Positions 20,198 through 28,956 of a DNA stretch of 64,000 nt are shown piece by piece (within the stretch, counting starts at the first letter, position 1; the number at the start of each line of letters is the position of its first letter). The notes below the pieces were generated by a model, which ran no database searches, had not been told where the DNA came from, and saw only the letters and a list, made by a program, of their open reading frames with translations. Source of the stretch: Bacteroidetes bacterium GWF2_33_16 (GTDB lineage Bacteria; Bacteroidota; Bacteroidia; Bacteroidales; UBA12077); the NCBI GenBank assembly GCA_001768565.1, contig MEOE01000010.1:1-64000 (forward strand), given 5' to 3'. The position numbers and the translations under genes are program-made.

Positions 20198-22894
20198 TTA
20201 TTTCTTTAGTAAATTTTCAATTTCAATAAGTCTTGCTTTAAGCAAATCTATTTCGGATTGTTGAGTTTGAATTATTTTTTGTTGATCTTGAATGGCTTTA
20301 AGCATAGGTATTGTTAATTTTTCATACATAACACCCTCTGGTTGGTTATCCTTATATGCTACCAATAATTTATTAACCAAATCGACTTCTTCAGCTATTA
20401 GGCCATATTGAATATCTGATGGTGTTGTATTTTTATAATTATAAATCACAGGCCTTAAATTATACAACCAATCATAATTATTTAGACTTAAAACATTTTC
20501 TTTATATCTAATTGAGGAGGCATTGACACCACCAACTTCACCCGAGGAAGTAACATACAAATATCTTGGAGAGGTTACAGAATGGTTAAAAGGTTCATTA
20601 AATGTTAATGCACCAGTAACTCTGGCTGTACCAGTAACATCAAGTTTATTTGATGGTGAAGAATTACCAATACCTACATTTGAATTAAAAAAATTATAGG
20701 ATGCACCATAACCCCAGCTAAAGTATGTTCCGTTATACCAAAGCGCTTCAGTACCGTTAACTTTAAGTGCGACACCAGTAATACCAATATTAACAGATCC
20801 ATTAGTACCAGGATATAATCCAACATTTCCTTCAGAAATACTATTAACAAGAACAATATCATTGCTAGATGCGCTAGCATATCCAAAATATCCTTTTCTA
20901 CCAGCACTATACCCATCAGGATAGAATTGCATATAAAAATGGTCTGTGCCCTCTAAATTAAGTATACCTTGATTTCCTTTAATGTGAAGTGGAGCATAGG
21001 GTGTAGCTGTATTTATTCCCGTATTACCATTTTTTAGAACAGTCAGTGCATTACTTGTTACAGGGCCCATAGCGCTACCACCATTTCCATTACCAATTAC
21101 AAACAATGGATCAGCAGCTACCCAAGAAGTTTTACTATATGAAGTTGAGGTAATATTTTGCTGTCCAATAACAAAAGAAGCATAGGCATCTGCCTGAACT
21201 CCGTGACCATGCGCTATTGAAAACATTCCTGTTGCCTTTGTTTTCATATTATAAATTGGACTAAAACTATAATATTGCGATCCATGTCCATCAGAGAATG
21301 AGTAATCGCCAATGGCATAGGATCCTCTCATTGCTAATGATCCGATACCTTGACTTGTAGCATAACCTAATGATATTGACCAATCCCCAGATGCAGAACC
21401 CGGACCGAGAGCAATCGAATATAAACCGGTACTTGATGCAAAATACCCTAATGCTAAAGAGCCATCTTTACTTGAGGTAGTTTTATAGCCAATAGCTGCT
21501 GATGCATAATTACTCGCAGATGATTGGTACCCCAATGCGAGAGAATAAGTTCCTACTGCATTATTACCTAATCCGAATGAAAAAGAACCTTTTCCACTGC
21601 TATGGGATCCTTGTCCAACCGCAAAGGAGTATTCTCCTTCAGCATATGTAAAATCAGTTGCTGTACCAGAAGAATCAACTCCTGCACTACCTAAAGCATA
21701 GCTACCATAACCCTTTGCAAGGGCTCCACGACCGAATGCATAAGAATTTATATTTTTTGCCTGAGCACTATCACCAAATGCAAATGAATTGTTATTATTT
21801 GCAAGAGCCTTTCTTCCAATCGCTGTTGAATAGTCGCCTCGTGCAATTGTGCTGTATCCAAAAGCCTGTGAATAATCACCATAGGCTCTGGATTCAAATC
21901 CCAATGCTGATGAATTTAATCCTACACTATCGGGATATTGAACTATAACTCTACCAGCCATAAATGCTTCTTTATTTGGATACCATGCAATACGTGGCTC
22001 AGATGGATAAATTGTACTCGGAATAGTATTTCCTGAAACATTAAAGTAATCGCCACTTCCTTTAGTTGGTGTTCGTCCACTTACAGCAAAACCTCCTACT
22101 GTTCCTTTTGTTGTTGTTGTATCATTAATGTATATTCGAGTACTATCTGTCGATGACAGAAAGTAATTATGTAAACTTGTTTTTGTTGGCGTTCGTCCAC
22201 TTACGGCAAAACCTCCCACTGTACCTTTTGTAAAACCTTCGTTAACATACACACGAGTGCTATCAGGTGTAACTCGCAAATAATCAAACTCCCCCAACTT
22301 GGTAGGAGTGCGCCCACTAACTGCAAATCCTCCAACAGTTCCTTTTACTGCTGCTGTGTCGTTTATATAAATTCGGGTGCTATCGGGTGTAACTCTGAAA
22401 TACTGTACTTCCGCTCCTGTTTTCGTTGGTGTTCTGCCACTAACTGCAAAACCACCTACTGTACCTTTGGATCCTTCATCAACTGTTACCTTAACACCAT
22501 CATTATACACAGCAAAGACAGTATCGCCGTCATTATTGACTACAGCAAAAAGTGCTTGCCCTGCTCCAACCCCGGCATTTATCTGCGAAATAGCTTTCCA
22601 TGAGAAACCATTATAATACATGAAGCTATTTAGTGATGTATCGAAAACCAGCAAACCAGTAGCAGGAGAATTTATTAACTTACGCTGTGTAGAATCCACT
22701 CGTGGAATTAAAATACCCTTTGTTGTTGAGTTTACATCGAGCATTGCTGAAGCTGCTGCAGTATAACCATCGTCATCGGTTACAGCTACATTCTGAGAGA
22801 ATAGGTTGTTTGAAAATCCTATTGATAGAAGGATTAGACTGATAAATAGCTTGTTAATAATCTTAAAACAAACTATCCAATAATTTGATTTCAT
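20198..22894 (-). CDS. Fibre paralogue 3: type A N-domain, YadA-like head, S74-like chaperone with altered dyad
   Basis: This 898-residue protein has a signal peptide (cut ...NNLFSQ) and the type A domain (DDDGYTAAASAMLDVNS). Four GGFAVSGRTPTK units lie at about 140-277, all KGTVGG. A junction typical of this head class follows (DYFNVSG ... RIAWYPNKEAFMAGRV ... PDSVGLNS). The head (about 300-600) is YadA-like, with 14-residue repeats of the form 'AxAxGxYSxAxG' ('DYSTAIGRKALANNNNSFAFG'). The C-terminal chaperone contains SSIRYKENVLSL (about 796), where the usual Asp after the cleavage Ser is Ser, then YGLIAEEVDLVNKLLV and a coiled coil. The second and third stalk units are almost identical to those of paralogue 4, which has the other head type. 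Confidence 0.92.
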   Translation of the reverse strand: MKSNYWIVCFKIINKLFISLILLSIGFSNNLFSQNVAVTDDDGYTAAASAMLDVNSTTKGILIPRVDSTQRKLINSPATGLLVFDTSLNSFMYYNGFSWKAISQINAGVGAGQALFAVVNNDGDTVFAVYNDGVKVTVDEGSKGTVGGFAVSGRTPTKTGAEVQYFRVTPDSTRIYINDTAAVKGTVGGFAVSGRTPTKLGEFDYLRVTPDSTRVYVNEGFTKGTVGGFAVSGRTPTKTSLHNYFLSSTDSTRIYINDTTTTKGTVGGFAVSGRTPTKGSGDYFNVSGNTIPSTIYPSEPRIAWYPNKEAFMAGRVIVQYPDSVGLNSSALGFESRAYGDYSQAFGYSTIARGDYSTAIGRKALANNNNSFAFGDSAQAKNINSYAFGRGALAKGYGSYALGSAGVDSSGTATDFTYAEGEYSFAVGQGSHSSGKGSFSFGLGNNAVGTYSLALGYQSSASNYASAAIGYKTTSSKDGSLALGYFASSTGLYSIALGPGSASGDWSISLGYATSQGIGSLAMRGSYAIGDYSFSDGHGSQYYSFSPIYNMKTKATGMFSIAHGHGVQADAYASFVIGQQNITSTSYSKTSWVAADPLFVIGNGNGGSAMGPVTSNALTVLKNGNTGINTATPYAPLHIKGNQGILNLEGTDHFYMQFYPDGYSAGRKGYFGYASASSNDIVLVNSISEGNVGLYPGTNGSVNIGITGVALKVNGTEALWYNGTYFSWGYGASYNFFNSNVGIGNSSPSNKLDVTGTARVTGALTFNEPFNHSVTSPRYLYVTSSGEVGGVNASSIRYKENVLSLNNYDWLYNLRPVIYNYKNTTPSDIQYGLIAEEVDLVNKLLVAYKDNQPEGVMYEKLTIPMLKAIQDQQKIIQTQQSEIDLLKARLIEIENLLKK

Positions 22895-22972
22895 AGATTA
22901 ATAAATAAGTTAAGGATTGTAATGAAGTTATTTTGAATTATATACTAAATTTCTGATAAATTTTACTTATAA

Positions 22973-22990
22973 TCAAATCGTTAGTCAAAT
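22973..22990 (-). promoter_or_regulatory. Shared upstream motif (copy 2), paralogue 3
   Basis: On the minus strand this reads ATTTGACTAACGATTTGA, 79-96 bp upstream of the ATG at 22894. It contains two TTTGA elements 12 bp apart. GAAATTTAGT lies about 20 bp after the second, at the same place as in the copy at 20101. Confidence 0.55.
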
Positions 22991-23000
22991 TATTAATCAA

Positions 23001-23034
23001 AAAAAAACCAATTGACTAAACAATTGGTTTTTAA
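23001..23034 (-). terminator. Terminator of paralogue 4
   Basis: The stem aaaaaccaattg (23003-23014) pairs with caattggttttt (23021-23032) around actaaa. An A-run on the left gives a strong U-tract on the minus strand. It sits about 30 bp past the stop codon at 23063. Confidence 0.85.
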
Positions 23035-23062
23035 ACAAATACACAAAACACTAAATTAGGTT

Positions 23063-26000
23063 CTATTTTTTAAGTTGCACTTTAATTAATTCGATTTCTT
23101 TTTTCATTTCAAGATAATCTGTTTTTAATTGATTATTTTCATTTCTAAGATTTATAATAATGCTTTGTTGTTCCTTAATTGCTTCAACCAATACTGCAGA
23201 CATTTCGGCATAGTTTACTCCCATAAATCCATCAACTGGATTAGTAAAAACCAACTCAGGGAGCACGGGTTCAACCTCCTGAGCAATTAAGCCAATGCGA
23301 GTTCCCATTTGAGGTTCTGATTTCCATGTAAAAGAAACACCCCTTAGTTTCATCACCTTGTCAAGGCTTTTACTTAAAGTATTTATGTTTTCTTTAAATC
23401 GGATGTCGGAAGTAGCCGTTGTTAGAATACCCGTAGAAGTTTGATTTACCGGTGCTGCATACGTTCCAGAACCTATTGCAGTAAATCGAGCATTCCCAAC
23501 CACGTGAAGCGCTACTGTTGGGCCTGTTGTTCCTATGCCAACAAAGCCATTACCCTTAATAACCATTTTTGTTGATGGGTTTAAATCGCTTGCAGTTACT
23601 GTGTTAAACTGAATTTCAGACACGCCCGAACCCGTTGCAATTCCGCTTGAAAGGATTAATGTTCCTCCATTATAATTTGACATGGTTGCTTTACCTGCAA
23701 TAATTGTTAAACTTCGACCAGTACCTAATGTCCCTGTACGAGTTTCCACTCCAATAATTCTATCGGTACTTCCTCCAAATGAAAGATCATAAGATGGATT
23801 TGATGCACTGATTCCCAATCGATTATTGGTATTATCCCAATGCAAATTTGTGCTATAGGATAAAGTACTTGTTCCTACACCATCCCAAAAAGCAATTTTG
23901 GATGCGGTTCCAGTTCCTGTAGCAGTGGGGACAGTAGTTTGCATTATCTGTCCGACAGAATTAACATAAACATTTGAAGCTTCAGAAACTGTTGTTGCAT
24001 TATAAACTCCTGGTATGGTTACATTAGTTACATCGTTATTGCCAATAACAACTTGGTTTGAGGCAACAATGGTTGCACTATAGCCTATGGCAGTAGAGTT
24101 ATTGTATTCAACTAAATTAGATTGAACATTTGCACCATTCCCAATTGCCGTATTTTTTACTCCACGATTTAAAAATGAAAGTGCAAAAGCACCTATTGCA
24201 ACATTGGCAGAATCTAGGGATAAGGTCAAAGCGGCAGATCCGATAGCAACATTCTTATTCCCCGATACTAGACTATAAAGAGCAGTGGACCCAAGGGCAA
24301 CATTACCATTTCCTGTTTGATTGTTATAAAGTGACATATTACCCATAGCCACATTCCAATCACCAGAGTCATTATTCCAGAGAGCAGCAACACCTAAAGC
24401 CACGTTTGCAACTCCTGATTTATTATTATAAAGAGATTGATTTCCTATAGAAACATTATATTCCCCATCAATATTATTAATTAAAGGCATACGACCTAAC
24501 GCTACATTTCCTTTACCTATAGTATTTGATTTTAAAGCTTGCTCCCCTATTGCAGTATTCGCAAAACCGGTTGTATTTGAAAGACCTGCTTCTGAACCAA
24601 TAAAAACATTAACTGATCCTTCTTTAGGATCACCTGCACCTGCAATTGTATTCATACCTGCCTGATAACCTAGAAATACATTACGATAAACATAATCTCC
24701 ATTTAATCCAGCCTGATATCCTAAATAAACATTATAGCTTCCTCTATCAGGATCTGAACCACTCCCTTTATTATTCATGCCAGATTGATATCCAATAAAA
24801 ACATTTGATGTACCATAGGTTGTGCTCAATCCTGTTGATTCACCAATATAAACATTTTGTTGCCCATTAGTTGCGTCGCGTCCGGCTTTACTTCCAATAT
24901 AAACATTACCCCCTTGATTTTGGTGGGCTCTTCCAGCCTGAAAACCAATAAAAGTATTATCACTCCCTGTATTATTATATCCAGCTTCGTTGCCCAAAAA
25001 GGTATTCCAATTACCTCCTATATTCTGATTACCAGCCCGATGACCAATAAAGATATTTTCATATGCATTATCCGTTTTTAATCCAGCCTGAAATCCAAGA
25101 AAAATATTTCTGCTACCACTTTTTGTGTATTTACCTGCCTGGTATCCCATATATGAATTATACCTACCTGTTGTTATGCTCATGCCAGCTTCCTGACCAA
25201 TGAGGTAGTTGTTTTTAGTGATATCCATAAATTTTAAAGGATCTCCTTTGGTAGGTGTACGACCACTTACTGCAAAACCCCCTACAGTGCCTTTAGTTAT
25301 AGTATCAGACACATAAATTCGAGTACTATCCATGGTAGATAAAAAATAGCTATTTAGTTTGGTTTTTGTTGGAGTACGGCCACTCACAGCAAAACCCCCA
25401 ACAGTTCCTTTTGTAAATCCTTCGTTAACATAAACACGTGTACTATCAGGTGTTACTCGTAAATAATCGAATTCACCTAATTTAGTGGGTGTACGGCCAC
25501 TTACTGCAAACCCTCCTACAGTTCCTTTTATTGCTGCAGTATCATTGATATAAACCCGTGTACTATCGGCTGTAACTTTAAAATAATCTATTTCGGTACC
25601 GAGTTTTGTAGGAGTTCTACCACTAACTGCAAACCCACCTACTTTGCCTTTGGTTCCTTCAGGTACAGTAATTTTTACTCCATCGTTATATACCGCAAAT
25701 ATTGTATCACCAGTAGCATTTACAATTGCGAAAAGTGCTACACCAATTCCTACTGATGATGTAACTTTTGGTATTATTGTCCAAATTCCATTACTGAAAT
25801 AAAAGAAACTATTAAAATTAGTATCGTATACCATTAATCCCTCAACTGCAGTAGTTGTTAAAGTTGTACGCTGCAATGTTGTAAGTCTTGGGATAAGCAT
25901 CCCTTTTGTGGTAGATTTTACATCAAGCATAGCTGATGATTCTGCTGTATAATCATCGATATCAGTTATAGCCACATTTTGAGCTTTTGCTTCATAATTT

Positions 26001-26077
26001 ATAATTATAAAAGCAAATAAACAGACCAGAATACTTAAACTGGCTAATTTGTTAAGAAAAGAGAAGGACTTTTTCAT
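23063..26077 (-). CDS. Fibre paralogue 4: type A N-domain, 17-residue head, S74 chaperone
   Basis: This 1004-residue protein has a signal peptide (cut ...YEAKAQ) and the type A domain (DIDDYTAESSAMLDVKS). Four GGFAVSGRTPTK units lie at about 140-277 (after KG: K, T, T, T). The head opens with YLIGQEAGMS. It carries 17-residue repeats that shift partway to a second flavour, 'NVAIGxxAL-x-N-x-G-x-GNVALG' (about 500-640). A 'LGISASNPSYDLSFGG' / 'GIGTTGPTVALHVVG' linker follows. The S74 chaperone starts at TSDIRFKENI (about 892), with IGLIAQEVEPVLPELV and a coiled-coil end. The Ser-Asp self-cleavage pair is present. The cap is close in sequence to that of paralogue 11 (TSDIRLKENV, IGFIAQEVQKVLPELV) although that gene has the other head and N-domain. 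Confidence 0.92.
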   Translation of the reverse strand: MKKSFSFLNKLASLSILVCLFAFIIINYEAKAQNVAITDIDDYTAESSAMLDVKSTTKGMLIPRLTTLQRTTLTTTAVEGLMVYDTNFNSFFYFSNGIWTIIPKVTSSVGIGVALFAIVNATGDTIFAVYNDGVKITVPEGTKGKVGGFAVSGRTPTKLGTEIDYFKVTADSTRVYINDTAAIKGTVGGFAVSGRTPTKLGEFDYLRVTPDSTRVYVNEGFTKGTVGGFAVSGRTPTKTKLNSYFLSTMDSTRIYVSDTITKGTVGGFAVSGRTPTKGDPLKFMDITKNNYLIGQEAGMSITTGRYNSYMGYQAGKYTKSGSRNIFLGFQAGLKTDNAYENIFIGHRAGNQNIGGNWNTFLGNEAGYNNTGSDNTFIGFQAGRAHQNQGGNVYIGSKAGRDATNGQQNVYIGESTGLSTTYGTSNVFIGYQSGMNNKGSGSDPDRGSYNVYLGYQAGLNGDYVYRNVFLGYQAGMNTIAGAGDPKEGSVNVFIGSEAGLSNTTGFANTAIGEQALKSNTIGKGNVALGRMPLINNIDGEYNVSIGNQSLYNNKSGVANVALGVAALWNNDSGDWNVAMGNMSLYNNQTGNGNVALGSTALYSLVSGNKNVAIGSAALTLSLDSANVAIGAFALSFLNRGVKNTAIGNGANVQSNLVEYNNSTAIGYSATIVASNQVVIGNNDVTNVTIPGVYNATTVSEASNVYVNSVGQIMQTTVPTATGTGTASKIAFWDGVGTSTLSYSTNLHWDNTNNRLGISASNPSYDLSFGGSTDRIIGVETRTGTLGTGRSLTIIAGKATMSNYNGGTLILSSGIATGSGVSEIQFNTVTASDLNPSTKMVIKGNGFVGIGTTGPTVALHVVGNARFTAIGSGTYAAPVNQTSTGILTTATSDIRFKENINTLSKSLDKVMKLRGVSFTWKSEPQMGTRIGLIAQEVEPVLPELVFTNPVDGFMGVNYAEMSAVLVEAIKEQQSIIINLRNENNQLKTDYLEMKKEIELIKVQLKK

Positions 26078-26139
26078 ATTATTGATTTAATTTTATTACC
26101 CAATACCAAAATTCAAATTATTACTTTTTAATATAATTA

Positions 26140-26157
26140 TCAAATCGTTAGTCAATA
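26140..26157 (-). promoter_or_regulatory. Shared upstream motif (copy 3), paralogue 4
   Basis: On the minus strand this reads TATTGACTAACGATTTGA, 63-80 bp upstream of the ATG at 26077. The second TTTG is followed after 19 bp by ATAATTTG, which would fit a -33/-7 pair of a Bacteroidota promoter. Confidence 0.55.
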
Positions 26158-26180
26158 AAAAAGACGATTTGGTAAAAAAG

Positions 26181-26225
26181 GTGAACTGTGAACAGTTGGA
26201 AGTTTGCAGCTGGAAGGAACCAGTA
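26181..26225. repeat. CAGTT/GAAC-rich degenerate mini-repeat
   Basis: The text gtgaactgtgaacagttgg followed by agtttgcagctgg resembles the non-coding repeat at 2990-3031. It occupies the gap between paralogues 4 and 5. No terminator hairpin is seen here. Confidence 0.4.
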
Positions 26226-26250
26226 ATTTCAATATTCACTATTTACCTTT

Positions 26251-28776
26251 TTACTTCTCTCTAATCACCGCTTTAATAGTTTCAATTTCGGTCTTTAAAC
26301 CTTCTAACTGATCAAGCCGTTTTTTTAATTCTGTATTCTCCTTTTTTAATTGTTCAATTTGGATTTGTTGTTCTTTGGTTCCTTCTAATAATATTGCCGA
26401 AAGTTTATCATATGCCACTGCTTTATAGCCATTATCATCAGTAATCACCAACTCGGGGAAAATTTTTTCGACATCTTGAGCAATAACTCCAATATGCGTT
26501 TTGTCATCAAAATTCATATTTTTAAATTCGTTCTGATTCCATTCGTATCGCACAGCTGAAATCTTTAATAAATCACTTAAAATATTATTTAAAGGTGAAA
26601 CATTTTTTTTATAACGTAAATCAGAAGAACTCCACGAACCTGTTGCATAGGCATTTCCAGCAACGTATAATTTATATGTAGAGCTTCGATTCGTTGCATC
26701 TGCAATTGTAATTGCCCTTGCAAAATAGTTGTAAGTTCCACCATATCCCCAGCTAAAATATGTTCCATCGAACCATAATGTTTCTGTGCCATTCGTTCGT
26801 AATGCAACACCTGTTAAGTTCTTATTAAAATTGGCAGTACCGGCAACGTCAAGTTTGTAAGAAGTACTTGTTGTTCCGATACCCACATTTCCAGATAATG
26901 TAGCAAAGTAAGCTCCCGCGGTAGACCTTGCTGTACCTGTAACATCAAGTTTATAGGTTGTACTAGTAGCACCGATTCCTACATTTCCTGAGGTTGTGGC
27001 TAAATATGTTGATGATGTTGTACGTGCCGTTCCACTCACATCCAAATAATAGGTTGGGCTAGGATTTAGAATTCCCATTTTACCATTTTTTAAAATAGTT
27101 AATGCATTTGATGGAGTACCAGAAAAACCATTACCAATAACAAATAGAGGATCAGTCATTATTATATTGTACATATCACCCGATTCGATATTATCATAAC
27201 CAAGCACAGTTGACCATGCAGAATAGGCAAAAGTATAATTTCCGATACAGATTGATGATTTTCCTATTGCGTATGCACCCATGCCAATAGCAACAGAATT
27301 TTCATTTAATGCAGATGCATGTTCACCAAAGGCAATACTTTTTAATCCTGATGCAGATGCTTCTGTTCCAAATGCAATGGAATTTTCACCACTGGCTGTT
27401 GTGTAAGTGGGCAAATAAGGAGGTAAGGTTGAATTACCACCCGTACCAACTGCAAATGCATTCTTATTTGTGGCTTTAACTCTATAACCAATAGCTGTAG
27501 AATTAAGCCCTGAAGCAGTTACATCATAACCAGAAGTTAAAGAATAATTACCAGAAGCCTCACCTCCGAATGATTTACTATAGTCACCTGATGCAGTTCC
27601 GTTAACAGAAAATGATTGCAAACCAGAAGCAATTGCTGCATTACCTATTGCTACAGCAAAATCTCCACTTGCTATGGATAATCTGCCAAAGGAATAACTA
27701 TAAGAATTGTTGGCAGTTACCTGGTCTCCTAGTGCAAAAGAGTAACTTGCTAAGGCTTTTGCATTTTGGCCAAATGCAAATGAATTATCATTATTTGCAA
27801 TTGCCAGATAACCAATTGCAGTAGAATAATTACCGCGTGCTTTTGCCTCATATCCAAATGCTTGTGAATAATTACCCTTTGCCATTGAATGGTATCCTGT
27901 TACAAATGAATTTAATCCTACACTATCAGGAGCCAATACCTGAACCCTGCCAGCTAAAAATGCTTCTTTCTTTGGATACCATGCAATTCGAGCATCGCTG
28001 GTTATTTTGTCGGCACTGCTACCTGATGAAATATTAAAATAGTCGTCGGGTATAAAACCTGCTTTGGTTGGTGTACGTCCGCTTACAGCAAAGCCTCCGA
28101 CTTTTCCTTTGCTTGCAGTTGAGTCGATATAAATGCGGGTACTATCTCTGTTTACTATAAAATAATCTTTTATTCCATATTCTTTAGTAGGGGTACGACC
28201 ACTAACAGCAAATCCACCAACTTTACCTTTGGCACCAATGGAATCATTTACATATATTCTTGTACTATCTGGTGTTACTCTAAAATACTCAACATTTCCA
28301 CCCTCTTTGGTTGGAGTACGGCCACTTACAGCAAATCCGCCGACTTTTCCTTTGGCATCAGGATCGACAAACACTTTTACACCATCGGGGTAAACTGCAA
28401 AAACAGTATCGCCAGAAGCATTCACTACTGCAAATAATGCTTCGCCAGCACCTGTATCGGTTATTAACTGGGGAATACTTGTCCAGACGGTGCCGTTATA
28501 ATACATAAATTTCATTAAATCCGTATCAAAAACCATTAGTCCTTGAGCAGGGCTAACAATACTATTTCGTTGGGTTGTTGTTAACCGTGGAACCAACAAA
28601 CCTTTTGTTGTTGATTTAACATCAAGCATAGCTGAGGTATTTGCTGTATACGATTCATCATCAGTTATGGTAACATTCTGAGCTTTCAAATCTGAAGTTA
28701 AAATACTACTGATGAAACATATTAAAATCATACTTAAAAAAAATATGATTTGGCTTAATTTATTAGCTATATTCAT
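26251..28776 (-). CDS. Fibre paralogue 5: type A N-domain, YadA-like head, S74 chaperone
   Basis: This 841-residue protein has a signal peptide (cut ...SDLKAQ) and the type A domain (DDESYTANTSAMLDVKS). Three GGFAVSGRTPTK units lie at about 140-236, all KGKVGG. The YadA-type junction follows (DYFNISSG ... RIAWYPKKEAFLAGRV). The head has 14-residue repeats ('NYSTAIGYLAIANNDNSFAFG'). Next come three tandem 'GNVGIGxTSTxYKLDVxGTARxT' linkers (about 565-660), a distinctive local triplication. The S74 chaperone contains SSDLRYKKNVSPL (about 717) and IGVIAQDVEKIFPELV, with a long coiled coil at the end. The segment 'ALRTNGTETLWFDGTYFSWGYGG' before the cap is nearly the same as in paralogue 3. Confidence 0.92.
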   Translation of the reverse strand: MNIANKLSQIIFFLSMILICFISSILTSDLKAQNVTITDDESYTANTSAMLDVKSTTKGLLVPRLTTTQRNSIVSPAQGLMVFDTDLMKFMYYNGTVWTSIPQLITDTGAGEALFAVVNASGDTVFAVYPDGVKVFVDPDAKGKVGGFAVSGRTPTKEGGNVEYFRVTPDSTRIYVNDSIGAKGKVGGFAVSGRTPTKEYGIKDYFIVNRDSTRIYIDSTASKGKVGGFAVSGRTPTKAGFIPDDYFNISSGSSADKITSDARIAWYPKKEAFLAGRVQVLAPDSVGLNSFVTGYHSMAKGNYSQAFGYEAKARGNYSTAIGYLAIANNDNSFAFGQNAKALASYSFALGDQVTANNSYSYSFGRLSIASGDFAVAIGNAAIASGLQSFSVNGTASGDYSKSFGGEASGNYSLTSGYDVTASGLNSTAIGYRVKATNKNAFAVGTGGNSTLPPYLPTYTTASGENSIAFGTEASASGLKSIAFGEHASALNENSVAIGMGAYAIGKSSICIGNYTFAYSAWSTVLGYDNIESGDMYNIIMTDPLFVIGNGFSGTPSNALTILKNGKMGILNPSPTYYLDVSGTARTTSSTYLATTSGNVGIGATSTTYKLDVTGTARSTAGAYFATLSGNVGIGTTSTSYKLDVAGTANFNKNLTGVALRTNGTETLWFDGTYFSWGYGGTYNYFARAITIADATNRSSTYKLYVAGNAYATGSWSSSDLRYKKNVSPLNNILSDLLKISAVRYEWNQNEFKNMNFDDKTHIGVIAQDVEKIFPELVITDDNGYKAVAYDKLSAILLEGTKEQQIQIEQLKKENTELKKRLDQLEGLKTEIETIKAVIREK

Positions 28777-28837
28777 GATATTTTATTTTAGTATTGTTAA
28801 AAATTATTTGATAAGTTATAACATCAAAAAACAAAAG

Positions 28838-28855
28838 TCAAATCGTTGGTCAAAT
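28838..28855 (-). promoter_or_regulatory. Shared upstream motif (copy 4), paralogue 5
   Basis: On the minus strand this reads ATTTGACCAACGATTTGA, 62-79 bp upstream of the ATG at 28776. TAACTTAT follows the second TTTG after 20 bp, as expected for a -7 region. Confidence 0.55.
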
Positions 28856-28894
28856 AAGCCACAACTTATATAAAGATCGATTAAAACTAAAAAT

Positions 28895-28934
28895 AAAGGA
28901 CCTGTAAAATACTAATTTACAGGTCCTTTTTTTG
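28895..28934 (-). terminator. Terminator of paralogue 6
   Basis: The perfect stem aaaggacctgtaaa (28895-28908) pairs with tttacaggtccttt (28916-28929) around a 7-nt loop. It lies 28 bp past the stop codon at 28957 and is strong in both directions. Confidence 0.9.
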
Positions 28935-28956
28935 ATAAATTAATTATAATTAGTTG

